64,000 nucleotides of DNA from Lepus europaeus (Eukaryota > Chordata > Mammalia > Lagomorpha > Leporidae). Position 1 is the first letter of the stretch. Each line of letters begins with the position of its first letter. The notes beneath the pieces are model-generated. The model was not told where the DNA came from. It saw only the letters and a list, made by a program, of their open reading frames with translations, and ran no database searches. The stretch is taken from NCBI RefSeq assembly GCF_033115175.1, contig NC_084843.1, forward strand, positions 59,002,474-59,066,473, in the 5' to 3' direction. The position numbers and the translations under genes are program-made. Below are positions 42,551 to 54,479 of this stretch, in pieces.

Positions 42551-42933
42551 TTTTTTTAAAAAAGATCTATTTATTTTATTTTAAATAAAGCCAGAGTTGG
42601 GGCCGGCGCTGTGGCATAGTGGGTAAAGCTGCCGCCTGCAGTGCTGGCGTCTCATATAGGCACCAGTTTGAATCCTGGTTGCTCCACTTCCTATCCAGCT
42701 CTCTGCTATGGCCTGGAAAAGCAGTAGAAGAAGGCCGAAGTGCTTGGGCCCCTGCACCTGCTTGGGAGATCCAGAAGAAGCTCCTGGCTCCTGGCTTCAG
42801 ATCAGTGCAGCTCCGGACGTTGTGGCCAATTGGGGAGTGAATCAGTGGATGGAAGACCTCTCTCTCTGTCTCTCTCTCTCTCTCTCCCCATGTAACTCTG
42901 ACTTTCAAACAAATAAATAACTCTTAAAAAAAG

Positions 42934-42972
<39 letters not shown>

Positions 42973-43208
42973 GTCTTCTATCCACTGGTTCACTCCCCTT
43001 TTGGCTGCAATGGCTGGAACTGTGTCCATTCGAAGCCAGGAGCTTCTTCCAGGTCTCCCACATGGGTACAAGGGCCCAAGGTCTTGGGCCATCTCCTACT
43101 GCTTTCCAAGGCCATCAGCAGGGAGCTGGATTGGAAGTGGAACAGCCGGGACTTGAACCGGTGCCCATATGGGATGGCGCCTTTGCCTGCCAGGCTACAG
43201 CGCTGGCC
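42551..43208 (-). mobile_element. CSINE interrupted by an opposite-strand CSINE
   Basis: The A-rich end (42,551-42,598) and body (42,932-43,208) belong together and are split by the plus-strand SINE. It includes a (GA)n run at about 42,944-42,969. Confidence 0.85.
42599..42931 (+). mobile_element. CSINE nested in antisense CSINE, near consensus
   Basis: GGGGCCGGCGCTGTGGCATA head and CTTTCAAACAAATAAATAAC tail. One of the best-preserved type-2 copies in the window. Confidence 0.92.
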
Positions 43209-43344
43209 CCTGGTTTCCTAATTCTATGTCTTTTCCCTGTTTTTAGACTTTCCCTCCAACAGTGTGATACCGTTTATCATTTCCCTCACTCTTCGGGCTA
43301 TGTCTGTGATGTATTTTACTTCTGGGGTGACCTAGTAATAAAGA

Positions 43345-43655
43345 TGACCCAGAAGCTAAGATGCCAGCTGGGATGCCCACGCTCCACATCAGTGTTGCCT
43401 GGGTTGGAGTCCTGGCTGCAGACCTTGACTCCAGAATCTTGCCAGTGCAGACTCTGGCAGGCAGCAAGGATGGCTCAAGGAATGGGTCCTGACACCCATG
43501 TAGGAGACCTCAACTGAGCTTTTCTCCTGGCAGTGGCCTGGGGCCCAGCTCCAGCTGATGTGGGCATTTGGGGAGTGAACCAGCAGATGGAAGGTGTCTC
43601 TTGATCTCTCTCTCTCTTACTCTGCATTTCAAATAAATAAGCAAATCTTAAGAAA
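43345..43655 (+). mobile_element. Old CSINE
   Basis: Diverged head (CAGAAGCTAAGATGCCAGCT), 'GGGCATTTGGGGAGTGAACC' body and TTTCAAATAAATAAGC tail. Confidence 0.82.
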
Positions 43656-44470
43656 AAGTAGGATTATAGGTACCTACAATAAAGTATCCTCATGAGTTTA
43701 TAAATCATATGATTGAAACAAAAATTATATACTAGGTGATACTTAAGACAATGATATTTAAAAGTGGGGAAGATAAATAGATCTAAATGGAAGTAAGGTT
43801 TGCACACATCAAGTGGGAGAATATTAGTACCCATACACTATGGTAAGTCACATATTGTAATTCCAGAGCAACTGCCAGAACACTTTGCAAAGTGGCATTC
43901 TCAAAAACACCACAAATAGGCACAGGTGCAATCTTTAAACAATGTTAAGTAACCCACAGGAAGGCAAAAAAAGAGAAATGAAAAAGAGACAGGAACCAGC
44001 AAACAAACAGAAAGTAAAATTTAAAAATAAAAATCTACATTCCTACCTCAAGACTGAGCCTAGCAATAATTGCCTTAAATGTAAGTGACTTCAGTATGGC
44101 AAATGAAAAGGCAGAGGTTGAGAGAGTGGCCCCAGAAGACATGACCCAACTACACGCTATGAACAAAAACCTTACTACTTAACAGCAAAAGTGGGCGGAA
44201 GGAAAAGTGATGGAAAAGAGATAAGCAGATATTAAAATAGAGAGAGAAGTGGCTATATTAATATCAGATAAGGCAGATTTTAGAACAAGGGAAATTACTA
44301 GGCATTACATAATGGTAAAAACACCACTCCACCAGGAAGACACAATGATCTGAAATGCGTACACATCAAACAATAGAGCCTCAAAATCTTGAGATAAGAA
44401 CTAATACAGCTTAAAGGAGAAACAAACAAAAAAAATCTGTATTTATAGTCGGAGTCTTTTTTTCTTTTTT

Positions 44471-44518
<48 letters not shown>

Positions 44519-44536
44519 TTGACAGAGTTAGGCAGT

Positions 44537-44570
<34 letters not shown>

Positions 44571-45127
44571 TCTTCCTTCCATTGGTTCACCCCCCAAGTG
44601 GCTGCTATGGCTGGTGCATTGCTGCCAGTGTGCTGTGCCAATCCGAAGCCAGGAGCCAGGTGCTTCCTCCTGGTCTCCTAATGCGGGTGCAGGGCCCAAG
44701 GACCTGGGCCATCCTCCACTGCCTTCCCGGGCCACAGCAGAGAACTGGACTGGAAGAGGAGCAACCGGGACAGAATCCAGCGCCCCGACTGGGACTAGAA
44801 CCTGGGGTGGCGGCGCCACAGGCAGAGGATTAGCCTAGTGAGCCGCGGTGCCAGCCAATAGTCGGAGTTTTCAATAATCTATAGACAGAAAATCAGCAAG
44901 GAGAGAGAAGATCTGAACAACATAGGCCAATAGGAAAAATCTCTAAACACTTGGAATTTAACAACATGCTTCTAAATAATCCATAGGTTAAAGGGAGTGT
45001 AGCAAAGGAAATCAAAATACATAGAACTGAATGAAAATAAAATATAATGTATCAAAATATGTGGTCAGTATTTTAAAAAATGCTGAGAAGGACATTTTTA
45101 GCACCAAATGCTTGTATTAAAAAAGGG
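43656..45127 (+). mobile_element. Degraded L1, endonuclease part of ORF2
   Basis: Around 44,230-44,450 the sequence reads as broken L1 ORF2 endonuclease-domain coding DNA (TTAATATCAGATAAGGCAGA, then GCATTACATAATGGTAAAA). It continues after the SINE at 44,869. No intact frame. Confidence 0.62.
44456..44857 (-). mobile_element. CSINE, type-3, with (TTTC)n tail
   Basis: 11-bp TSD ATAGTCGGAGT at 44,445-44,455 and 44,858-44,868. The tail has expanded into (TTTC)n at about 44,461-44,519 (GAAA on the SINE strand). Confidence 0.94.
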
Positions 45128-45430
45128 GTGGGGAGCAGGTTAAAGCCCTGGCCGCATCCCATATGGGGCCAGTTCTAGTCCCAGTTGCTCCTCTTCTGGT
45201 CCAGCTCTCTGCTATCACCTGGGAAAGCAGTAGAGTATGGCCCAGGTCTTTGGGCCTCTGCAACCATGTGGGAGACCCAGAAGAAGCTCCTGGCTCCTGG
45301 CTTTGGATTGGTGCAGCTCTGGCTGTTGCAGCCATCTGGGGAGTGAATCAGTGGATGGAAGACCTCTTTCTCTGTCTCTACCTCTCTCCGTAACTCTGTC
45401 TTTCAAATAAATAAAAGAAATCTTAAAAAA
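45128..45430 (+). mobile_element. CSINE with eroded head
   Basis: The first 30-40 bases are scrambled. From GTTCTAGTCCCAGTTGCTCC on it matches the family, ending TTTCAAATAAATAAAAG. Confidence 0.87.
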
Positions 45431-45431
45431 A

Positions 45432-45790
45432 GAAGAGTGGTCTTAAATCAATAGTCTACATTCCTGCCTCAGCAACAAACAACCCAATTGAACGGTGAAG
45501 ATTTATCTTCACATAAAACCCTACTCGTGGAAACCCCCTAATGACACAATCCAGTTGTTCAATGGGTGAATGGCTGAACAAACCGTGAGATCTCCATACC
45601 ATGAAGTACTACTCAGTGATGAAAAGGAATGAACTATGGAGGCAGACAACCTGGACTCCTTAGAGAACTATGCTGAGTGGAAAAAAGCCAATTCTAAAAG
45701 ATTGCTTACTACGTGACTGTATGATGTTTTCAAAATAAAAATTACAGAAACTGAAAGCAGATTAGTGGTTGACAAAGATTAAGGAGGAGC
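45432..45790 (+). mobile_element. Ancient L1 3'-end fragment
   Basis: CATGAAGTACTACTCAGTGA, 'CTATGCTGAGTGGAAAAAAG' and TGACTGTATGATG follow the conserved L1 3'-end order. Confidence 0.65.
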
Positions 45791-46194
45791 TGTGGATGTA
45801 AGAAGGCAACATAAGGAACTCCTGTGGTGATGAACGTGTTCTGTGTATGACTGCATCAGTGTCAGTGTCAGTGTGATGCTTTACTACAATTTTGCAAAAT
45901 GTTACCTCTGGAAGGAACCAAATTATTGAGTTAATTCTTACAATAGCAAATGAATCTACCATTATCTTACAATATAAAGTTTAATTACAACACACATTAT
46001 CTGCATGAGCTTTCTGGAGTTCTAGCATAGTAGTTATGATAGGTTGTAAAATGACTACAAATGCATCCCTTGCATATCTTTCTATGGTGTTGCACAGTTG
46101 CACCTCACTTGAGGGGGCATCCCTTGAAACCAAGGTAAAGAAGTTAGTTCTCTGTCCCTTGAAATTGAATTGTGTTGGCTAATGTGATATTAGC
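45791..46194. other. AT-rich DNA, nothing recognised
   Basis: A small direct repeat CAGTGT(C) occurs three times near 45,857-45,871. No gene. Confidence 0.35.
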
Positions 46195-46517
46195 AGATGT
46201 TTGAAAAGCATGAACTCAGGACTAAGGCAAAGATGTCCCCTTTCACCACTGCTTTTAGCATCATACTGAAGTCTTAGCTAATGTAATAAGAAAAGGGAAA
46301 AAGGTACACAAATTAGGAAGGAAGAAATAAAACTGTTTTACAGATGAAATGATCATCTCTGTAGAAAATCTGAAAGAATTGTCAAAAAGCCCTTCTGAAA
46401 CTAATAAGTGATTTTAGCAAGATTGAAGGATATAAGGTAAATTTACAAATGTCAACCACATTCTTATGTGCCATATTCCTATAAAAAGTGGAACTTGAAA
46501 TGAAAGACACGTTACCA

Positions 46518-46790
46518 GTATGAGCATTGAGCCTAATGGGTAAGACACCAGTGTCTCACATCAGAGTACTTGTATTCTGTATTGTATTCTATACTGTATT
46601 GTATACAGTACTCTTGGCTCTGGTTCCTGACTCAAACTTGCTAATACTTCTAGGAGGCAGCAGATGATAGCCCAAGTACTTGGATTCCTGCCACCTATAT
46701 GGGAGACCCAGATAAAGTTCTTGCCTGCTCACTTTGGTCTGGTCCAGCCCTGGATATTATGGGCATTTGCTGAACCAGTAAGTGGAAAAT

Positions 46791-46830
<40 letters not shown>
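46518..46830 (+). mobile_element. Old CSINE, left arm of a fold-back pair
   Basis: Body with 'GGGAGACCCAGATAAAGTTC', ending in (TC)n at 46,793-46,828. A TATTGTATTC repeat has expanded near 46,570-46,610. Confidence 0.78.
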
Positions 46831-46833
<3 letters not shown>

Positions 46834-47086
46834 CCACTGGTTCATACCCCAAATGGCCACAATAATCAGGACTGGGGCAGATTAGAGTCAGGAGCTAGGA
46901 AGTATACCACATTCTCCCACATGGGTGGCAGGGGCCCAAGTACTTGGGTCATCTTCTGCTGCCTTCCATGGAATTAGCAGGGAGCTGGATTGGAAGCTGA
47001 GTAGCCAGGCCTGGAACTGGTTCTCTGATATCGGATGCTGATGTCACAGGATGTGGATTAACCTGCTGTGCTACAATGCTAGCCCC
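46829..47086 (-). mobile_element. CSINE, right arm of a fold-back pair
   Basis: The plus strand runs from CTTCCATCCACTGGTTCATA to GTGCTACAATGCTAGCCCC. It joins the preceding SINE tail to tail at the (TC)n run. Confidence 0.85.
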
Positions 47087-47315
47087 AATAAACAAATTTT
47101 TTTTTAAAAAAAGAAATTAAGGAAGAACTCAATAAATGGAGATATTCCATGTTCATGGATAGGAAGACTAAATATTGTCAAGGTGTCAGTTCTTCCCAAC
47201 TCAATTCAACATCTTCCAAACCAAATCTTAGCCACTTATTTTATAGACATTGACAAACTGCTTCTTGAGTCATATAAGAGCCAAAAGATCCAGAACAGCC
47301 AACATAGTGGGTTTT

Positions 47316-47634
47316 TTAAAAAATGATTTATTTTATTTATTTGAAAGACAGAGAGAGGTAGAGACACAGAGAGAGGTCTTCCATCTACTGGTTCACTCCC
47401 CAGATGGCTACAACGGCTGAAGCTGTGCCGATCCGAAGCCAGGAGCCAGGAGCTTCTTCTGGGTCTCCCACATGGGTGCAGGGGCCCAAGCACTTGGGCC
47501 ATCTTCTACTGCTTTCCCAGGCCATAGCAGAGAGCTGGATCAGTAGAGGAGCAGCTGGGACTAGAACTGGTGCCCATATGGGATGCTGGCACTTCAGGCC
47601 AGGGCATTAACCCTCTGCACCACAGCGCTGGCCC
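47316..47634 (-). mobile_element. CSINE
   Basis: Near-consensus type-2. The plus strand ends CACCACAGCGCTGGCCCCC. Confidence 0.9.
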
Positions 47635-47734
47635 CCAACAGTATTGAAGGAGAACAAAGTTGGGGACTGACACAACCTGAATAATTCAAGATTCATTACA
47701 AACCTACAATAATCAGTGCAGTGTGATATTGGTG

Positions 47735-48385
47735 ACAGAATCAACAAATCCAGTTGGCTTTCTGTATCGACAGCTTCTGTATCCATGAATTCAATCAACC
47801 ATAGATTAAGAACATTTGAAGCCAGCGCTGCGGGTCACTAGGCTAATCCTCCACCTTGTGGCGCTGGCACACTGGGTTCTAGTCCCGGTCGGGGCGCCGG
47901 ATTCTGTCCTGGTTGCCCCTCTTCCAGGCCAGCTCTCTGCTGTGGTCAGGGAAGGCAGTGGAGGATGGCCCAGGTGCTTGGGCCCTGCACCCCATGGGAG
48001 ACCAGGAGAAGCACCTGGCTCCTGCCATCGGATCAGTGCGGTGCACTGGCCACAGCGCGCCAGCCGCGGTGGCCATTGGGGGGTGAACCAACGGCAACGG
48101 AAGACCTTTCTGTCTGTCTTTCTCTCTCACCTTCCACCCTGCCTGTCAAAATAAATAAATAAATAAATAAAAGAACATTTGAAGAAAATATTGCAACTGT
48201 ACAGACAACTTTGCTGTTATTTTCTCCTTAATAATATAGTTTAACAGCTACGTAGGTAGCATTTACATTGAATTGGGCATCATAGGTTATCTAGAGATGA
48301 TTAAATCAAACAAAGGGATGTGCGTGGGTTACGTGCAAATACTGTGCCATTTTATACAAGGGACTTGAGCAGGCAGATGTTGGTG
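47735..48385. mobile_element. MER2-like Tigger element, second copy, split by a SINE
   Basis: Left part 47,750-47,807 (CTTCTGTATCCATGAATTCA), right part 48,185-48,385 (TTATCTAGAGATGATTAAAT, ACGTGCAAATACTGTGCCAT, AAGGGACTTGAGCAGGCAGA). Same orientation as the copy at 6.0 kb and similarly decayed. Confidence 0.65.
47822..48169 (+). mobile_element. CSINE, type-3, in MER2
   Basis: 14-bp TSD AAGAACATTTGAAG at 47,808-47,821 and 48,170-48,183. Near-consensus type-3 head; (AAAT)n tail. Confidence 0.94.
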
Positions 48386-48995
48386 CAACTCTCCTCATAT
48401 TTTCCAAAGCGCGGAAGCAACCGAGATGTCCTTCAGCGGTAGACTAGATAACCTGGTACACCAGACAATGGAATATTACTCAGCCCTAAAAAGAAACGAG
48501 TTATCAAACAATGAAGAGTTACGGAGGAAACATAAATGCATATCACTAAATGGGAGAGCTAGTCTGAAGTGGCTACATTTGATATGATTCCAACACTATG
48601 AAATTCCAGAAAAGGCAAAACTATGGAGGCAGTATAAAAAGATCAGTGCTTGGGAAGCGGAGAGGGATGCACAGTTGGAGCACAGAGAACTTTTAGAACA
48701 GTGAAACTATGTACTCTATGGTACTACTGAGTACTTTCTGACACTACTACTCTGGTGTGTGCATGCCATTACACATTTGTTCAAACTCACAGGATGTGCA
48801 ATACCAAGAGTAAACCCTGGAGTACTAATGGTGTGTCAGTGTAGGTTCACCGTTGTAATATTGTGCCATCTGGAGGGGGATGTTGATAATAGGGTACCCT
48901 ATGCATGTGTTGGGGTAGGGGCTATATTGGAAATCTCTATGCCTTATGCATAATTCTGCCATGAACCTAAAACTTCTCTAAAAAAAAAAAAAAAG
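48386..48995 (+). mobile_element. Ancient L1 3' end
   Basis: 'GACAATGGAATATTACTCAG' (48,463-48,482), 'ATTCCAACACTATGAAATTC', poly(A) at 48,980-48,995. No frame. Confidence 0.7.
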
Positions 48996-49805
48996 GAAAG
49001 TTGTTTAAGAAAGCATTTGTTCACTGGGACTTGCTCTTTCTGTTGAACTTGGACCCCTGCATCTTTGATGCTAACAGGCCTGAGGTAGCCTGCTGGAGGG
49101 TTCATATGGAGAACCTCCTGGCTGACTGCAAAGTGCCAGAGATGTGAGTGAGTCCATGTTAAGTAGTGGACTACCCTGAACCGAAATGTGTATGGGGAGG
49201 GTAGGTTAATTGCTTAACTCGTTCTTTATTTGCCAGTTCTCAGAATGCAGTGTCCCAGTGTGGTATGTGTGTGTGGGGTTAGCATAGCTATGCTTCCAGA
49301 ATTCCATTCCCTGCAGGGTTGCAGGGTAGTGTGCATCACGATAGACATTTTGTGCAAGACTTAGAAGGCAGGGGTGAAGGCACAGCCATATGTATTTTTT
49401 TTGTGTGTGTGTGCTCAGTAGGTGAAGTTAGGGCACCGTGTGGCTCATGCCAATGTTGTTGGAACCTGCTGGTTACTTGTCTTTAAGGCACAGGAGCCAG
49501 GCCTGCAAGAACTCTGGCTCGTCCCACTGTTCTTCAGCTTCCCTGAATCGTGGGCCAGGTGTGTGTCTAATTCCACGCTGAAGGGTGCATGTTGCGACAT
49601 CACTGAAGTTGGTGGAGGCTTGGCAGAGGAGAGATGAATGTGAGTCCTCACTCACTGTCTGCTCCCACCAGCTCATGTCCATCTTCCATCCCTGCTTCCT
49701 TCTGTCTCCTGGATCCGGCAGCAAACTTAGAAGCAACAGCTTCTCCCAGACGGCACAACCAGCCTCTAGCACTGAGCGAGCTCAAGTCCCTGTGACTAAC
49801 TCTTT
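48996..49805. other. Unique DNA
   Basis: Contains a (TG)-rich stretch at 49,400-49,412. No gene or clear repeat. Confidence 0.35.
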
Positions 49806-50135
49806 TTTTTTTTTTTTAAGATTTTATTTATTTGAGAGGTAGAGTTATAGACAGTGAGAGGGAGAGACAGAGAGAAAGGTCTTCCTTCCATTGGTTCACT
49901 CCCCAAATGGCCGCAACGGCCCAAATGGCCAATCCAAAGCCAGGAGCCAGGTGCTTCTTCCAGGTCTCTCATGTGGGTGCAGGGACCCAAGGACCTGGGC
50001 CACCCTCTACTGCTTTCCCAGGCCACAGCAGAGAGCTGGATTGGAAGAGGAGCAGCTGGGACTAGAACCGGTGCCCATATGGGATGTTGGCGCCACAGGC
50101 AGAGGATTATCCTACTGCACCACCGTGCCAGCCCA
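49806..50135 (-). mobile_element. CSINE
   Basis: TSD ACTAACTCTTT / ACTAACCCTTT at 49,795-49,805 and 50,136-50,146. The words AACGGCCCAAATGGCC show a small internal duplication of GGCC-AAATGGCC. Confidence 0.92.
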
Positions 50136-51532
50136 ACTAACCCTTTATTCTGAATGTCTCTTGGTGCCTCTGCTTCTCTGGTAGATGCATCCAGCAACTT
50201 TCAAAGTAATTGGTGACTTGTCTATTGAAAAATAAGGTAACGAACCAATAGATAGGACTTCTGAGTTCAGCTTCAATAAGAAAAGGGCTTGGACATCATC
50301 CTTCCGTTCCTACAAGAAGAAAGCTCAATCGGCTGAAAACTCAATGGTTTTTCTTGGACCAATCAGACAACTGAAGTCACAGGGCAAGCCCCCACCCTGA
50401 AATCTGGAGGCGCAGGTGAGTAGATCACAGTCTGTATCAGGGACCACTGTGGCCATCCCTGGTAGGTGCACTTACCTGGGCATTTTGATACATTGCTGGA
50501 GGCTGCACATGGGGGCCCAGGCTTCGGGAAGTCACCACACTTTACCTTCGGTGACCTCAATGGGTTTCCAAGGCAAAGGTCTGAGAAAAACCCCTTCTGT
50601 GTGGGGTTCTGTACAGTGACAACCTCTCTTCCAGGAGAGCCTTATCCACTCCAGTCTCCTCTAGCTTCCCTGGCAAGCCTAAGGCAAGGAACCTAAGCTA
50701 AGAAACACTCCTGAGCCTGGGGACTGAGCCCCGCTAGAAGACTGACATTTGCACAAGGTTGCAGACTGCTTCCCTTCCTCCCACTTACGACCTCATCAAC
50801 CAGACTTTGGTGTGATGACAGCGGATTAGAACTGCAAGAGCTGGAAGACACAGACTCTATCCAAGGAGGAGTTTTAGGGAAATCACAGATCAGAGGGGAG
50901 GGAAAATCCCAACAAAGACACTGGAGGAGATGGTAGACTTGAGCAGCCAGGGCTACAGCAGACACCGAAGGCAGCCCAGTCCTGGCCAAGTTAACAAAAC
51001 GCTTCACTCCTAAGACCTGTTTCTCTCAGTTTATTGCTGTCACTTCATCTATGGCCTCAAACAAATTGCAGAGTGTGCTGAGAGGCAAGAACAAGTGCAG
51101 CTTGGGGAGAGGAAGGAAGCAGTCGTGAACCCGGGCGAGCTGCAGTCCAATGCAGCCCGGAGTGCTTCCGATGCCTATAGGGTTTGGTTTGTGGCCAGCG
51201 GAAGTCCTTTTGGGTTTATTCCTCTGTCCTTTTGACACAACCCTCAAGGTCCAGCTTCCTGCTATTGGATCCGGACGTGACCAAGAGCCTGACTGAAAAC
51301 ACTGCCCCCACGCACAGCCCGCGGCTGCTCTGCAGAGCCCTAAATGCCTTTAGTAGGGAATGTGAGTTGTAAGCTGCAGTCTGGGACTCTGGGAACACGT
51401 GATTTCTAAGTTGCTTGTTACTTCTAGGTTTTGTGCAGTGGAGTCAATCAGGAGCTACTTTTCTTAAAGAGAAAAATGCAGCACGAGCCCCTACTGGTAA
51501 TTCTCTTTGAAAATTGGTATTACACGGTTATG
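50136..51532. other. Unique DNA
   Basis: No gene or named repeat recognised. Frames up to about 100 codons are unremarkable. Confidence 0.35.
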
Positions 51533-51827
51533 TTTGTTGTTTGAGAGGGAGGGAAGAAGAGAGAGAGACACACACAGAGGGGAGCTCCCATGCCCTTGTT
51601 TGCTCCCCAAACGCCTGCACTTGCCAGCACTGGGCTTGGCTGAAGCCAGGAACCAGAAACTCAATCCAGGTCTCTCCCTCCCCGGTGGCAGAAACCCAAG
51701 CCTTGAGCCCTCACCTGCTGCCTCCAGGGTGTGCATTAGCGGAGCCAGGACTTGAACCCCAGTACTCTGATAAGGAATGCAGGGATCCCAATCAGCATCT
51801 TGACTGCTAAGCCAAATGCCTGCCTCT
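51533..51827 (-). mobile_element. Old CSINE
   Basis: The plus strand has GAAACTCAATCCAGGTCTC and ends 'TAAGCCAAATGCCTGCCTC'. Confidence 0.8.
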
Positions 51828-52151
51828 CATTACGTGGATTCTAGTTAGAGTCTTCGGCTTTGTATTTGTATCTCTTTTTTCTTGTGCAGAAATATTGGCT
51901 ACTAACTATAGTAACATTTATTTACTTTATCCAATTATAAGCATAATAATTTCAAATGAAGGATACCAAGATAATTACTAAAATGCAGTTCTAAATATAA
52001 TTTAACGTATTTGTGAAGTTGTTTTAGTTCTTATGACGTATCTCTGTGTTTCACAATCACTTGAAATATTTCTCTGTGATGAAGCCACAACCTTCTTATG
52101 TAGTTAAGTTCCTATACCTCATTTTGTTTTCTATTTTAAAGTTATTTATTG
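51828..52151. other. AT-rich DNA
   Basis: No gene; possibly very old repeat sequence. Confidence 0.3.
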
Positions 52152-52282
52152 GGGCCAGCATTGTGGCACAGTGGGTTAAGCCGCCCCCTATGACACCAGC
52201 ATCCCATATTGGAGCACTGGTTCAAGTCCCAGCTGCTGCGTTTCTGATCCAGTTCCCTGGTAATGTCCCTGAGGAAGCAGCC
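52152..52282 (+). mobile_element. CSINE, 3'-truncated
   Basis: Intact head (GGGGCCAGCATTGTGGCACA) and B-box region, then homology stops abruptly near GAGGAAGCAGCC where GC-rich unique DNA begins. Truncation at the 3' side is not how SINEs integrate, so a later deletion or rearrangement is likely. Confidence 0.85.
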
Positions 52283-54070
52283 CACCTGGAAGGCAGAGGT
52301 CTGGTCAGATGGCAGTCCAGGGAAGTGTGCGCCTCAGGAGGCCTCACTGGACTCGGCGCAGGGCAGGGCCAGGGTGGGGAGCTGCACGCCTGTTCCGTGC
52401 AGCCGGTGCCGAAGCAGCACGGGCATCCGTCCACTTACGGTGCCCTCATCCTAAGGCTCACTGCAAGACCCTGTGGCTCACTTAGCTCCCTGGCTGCAAT
52501 CCTGCCCCCACAGAGCCTGCAGACTCGCAGGCTTCTGTGGGCCCTTGAGGCCACCAGGGGAGCCCCTGGAGTGCGTTGTGGCCAGGGCTGTCTGAGTAGC
52601 TCAGGAAAGGGGTGCCCAGAGGCTGGCTCTCCTGTGTGTTCACATGCTGGGTTCTCACCCAGGGTCTTCAACAAGACGCCGACAACAACAGGAGGTGCTT
52701 CTCAGGGTTCTGGAGGACAGCCAGGCTCCGGATCGGCAACACCGGCTTCGGGGGAGGGCTGGCTTCCTGCTCCGTAGTGGATGCCGTCTTGCTCACCCCA
52801 CCTAGCAGAAAGGGCCGGCAAGCCCTGTGGCGCCCCTGATGAAGGCTTGCATCCCATTCCTGACCCTCAGCCCCCCGCCTCCGGCACAGGCTCTTCGGGC
52901 TCAGTGCCTGCAGCCCATGCGGGCCTGTGCTGTGGTCCTCTCTGACCACTGCTTCTCTGCTCTGGGTGTGCTTGCTGGGTTGTGATGCTGGGCTCCAGGA
53001 GGGGACAAGGATGGGCGAGAGCAGTACACTCACTCTGCGGGGTGTTTGTGCCCGAAGCCTTGAGTGGATCCTCATCATCGGTCCCCACTACAAACCCGGG
53101 GGATGGGAATATTCATCCCTGTGCTGCAGACGGGGAAACAGGTGGAGAGAGGGAGTCCCTTGCCCAGCAGCACGCAGCAGAGTGCACGCTGGAATAGAGG
53201 GTGACTGGCTGTGAGCTTAGGCCCTTTGCTGCTTGGGCGGCTCCTGCTGTGGTGCTGGGTACTGGCGACTGCCTCTTCTCCTAGGTAGCCTCAGCCACAC
53301 ACATGCTGGGAAACTGAGGCCCTCCAGAGGCCCTGCCTGCCAAGGGCGGAGCTGCTCTGTCATACAGGCACATCCCGCCCCTTGCAGGCGCAGGGGCTCA
53401 GGTCACTGGAGAAGCTGCTCCGGGGATTGTGGGAGAGGCTGGGCTGGATGCACTGTCTGTCCCCACGTGGCTTGGGGTGGTCTTCTCCATACCCCCCTCC
53501 CCCGCAGGCCATAGGGTCTGCACCATTGAAATTCCAGGCCCCAACCTCAGCCAGGCCTGGAACATATGTTCCATGCTGAAAGGAACAATGGGACCTCCAG
53601 GCCTAATTAAGACCCCACAATAAGCCCTTGGCCTCATTCTCTGCTTGGCTTCCTTTTCTGTGCACCCCACCCCCACCCTCTGTCTCTGGGGATGCACGAA
53701 AGGCGCCCAAGACACTCTGGCTCCTCCACGTTGCCCGCTTCTCCTTCCCTACCACCTCGCCTCCTTCCATTCTTCCGAGCCCTGACACAGGAGCGGAGCC
53801 CTGCCGGCTCCAGTCCCCCGGGGTTTCCCTCCCCAGGCTGGGGCTCTTGGCCTAAGAGAGGGCACAGCCTGGACCTGGCCCGCAAGCCGGTGCGGATTTC
53901 AGTGGGAGAATCTGCAACAAGGGGTTGCACCCATGTGAGGCCCGTGGCTGCAGCCTGGGGCCGGAACCCACTGGCCTGTGAAGGCTCACCCAGGAGCCCA
54001 GCCCAGCACAGCACACACCCTCGGGGGATTCTGATGTTGAACAAATGTAGGAAATCTGGCTCCTGTAACA
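52283..54070. other. GC-rich unique DNA
   Basis: A minus-strand MIR-like segment lies at 53,060-53,200 (GACGGGGAAACAGGTGGAG, TTGCCCAGCAGCACGCAGC). Open frames on both strands are compositional. No gene recognised. Confidence 0.42.
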
Positions 54071-54074
54071 GAGC

Positions 54075-54230
54075 TCCTGGACTGTCTACTGCGTGCTAAG
54101 AACTCTTACCCTCACACTAGGTCTATCATCACCCCATTTTACAGATGAGCTTATCAGGGCACAGAGAGGGTGGCAGAGCCAGACAATTCAAATCCAAGTT
54201 GACTGGCCACAGAGGCCAGTCCCTACCCAG
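54075..54230 (-). repeat. MIR
   Basis: The plus strand contains CCCCATTTTACAGATGAGC and 'GGCACAGAGAGGGTGGCAGA', the reverse complement of the MIR 3' half. Confidence 0.7.
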
Positions 54231-54479
54231 GCTGCCTCAAGTGAATGAATAAACCCATTTATTTGACCACCACTGGATAAACCAATTCCTTCTTTAGTCC
54301 CGTCCCTCCCTTGTCTTTATGCATTTCGACATTGTTTTATACAGTCCGTGAAACTGCTAAGCACATCAAGAAATTAAACACTACCAGCTCCTCATAGCCC
54401 CCCCACCCGCCCCCCAGCGCAAGTCCTCCTGGGCAACCTCACTGCCGCCTCCAGTGCTAACCGCTGACTGTGGGGGAAT

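Larger units (their letters stand above)
46195..47750 (+). mobile_element. Degraded L1, 3' part of ORF2, with SINE insertions
   Basis: GCAAAGATGTCCCCTTTCAC (46,228-46,247), 'ATTCCATGTTCATGGATAGG' (47,144-47,163) and 'GACACAACCTGAATAATTCA' keep L1 ORF2 order. Interrupted by SINEs at 46,518-47,086 and 47,316-47,634. Confidence 0.68.

Noticed and set aside
44461-44519. CRISPR-like or regulatory array
   Set aside because: It is a (TTTC)n microsatellite from a SINE tail in a mammalian genome.
52046-52777. 243-codon open frame
   Set aside because: It starts in AT-rich DNA, passes through a CSINE head and ends in GC-rich DNA; no coding signature.
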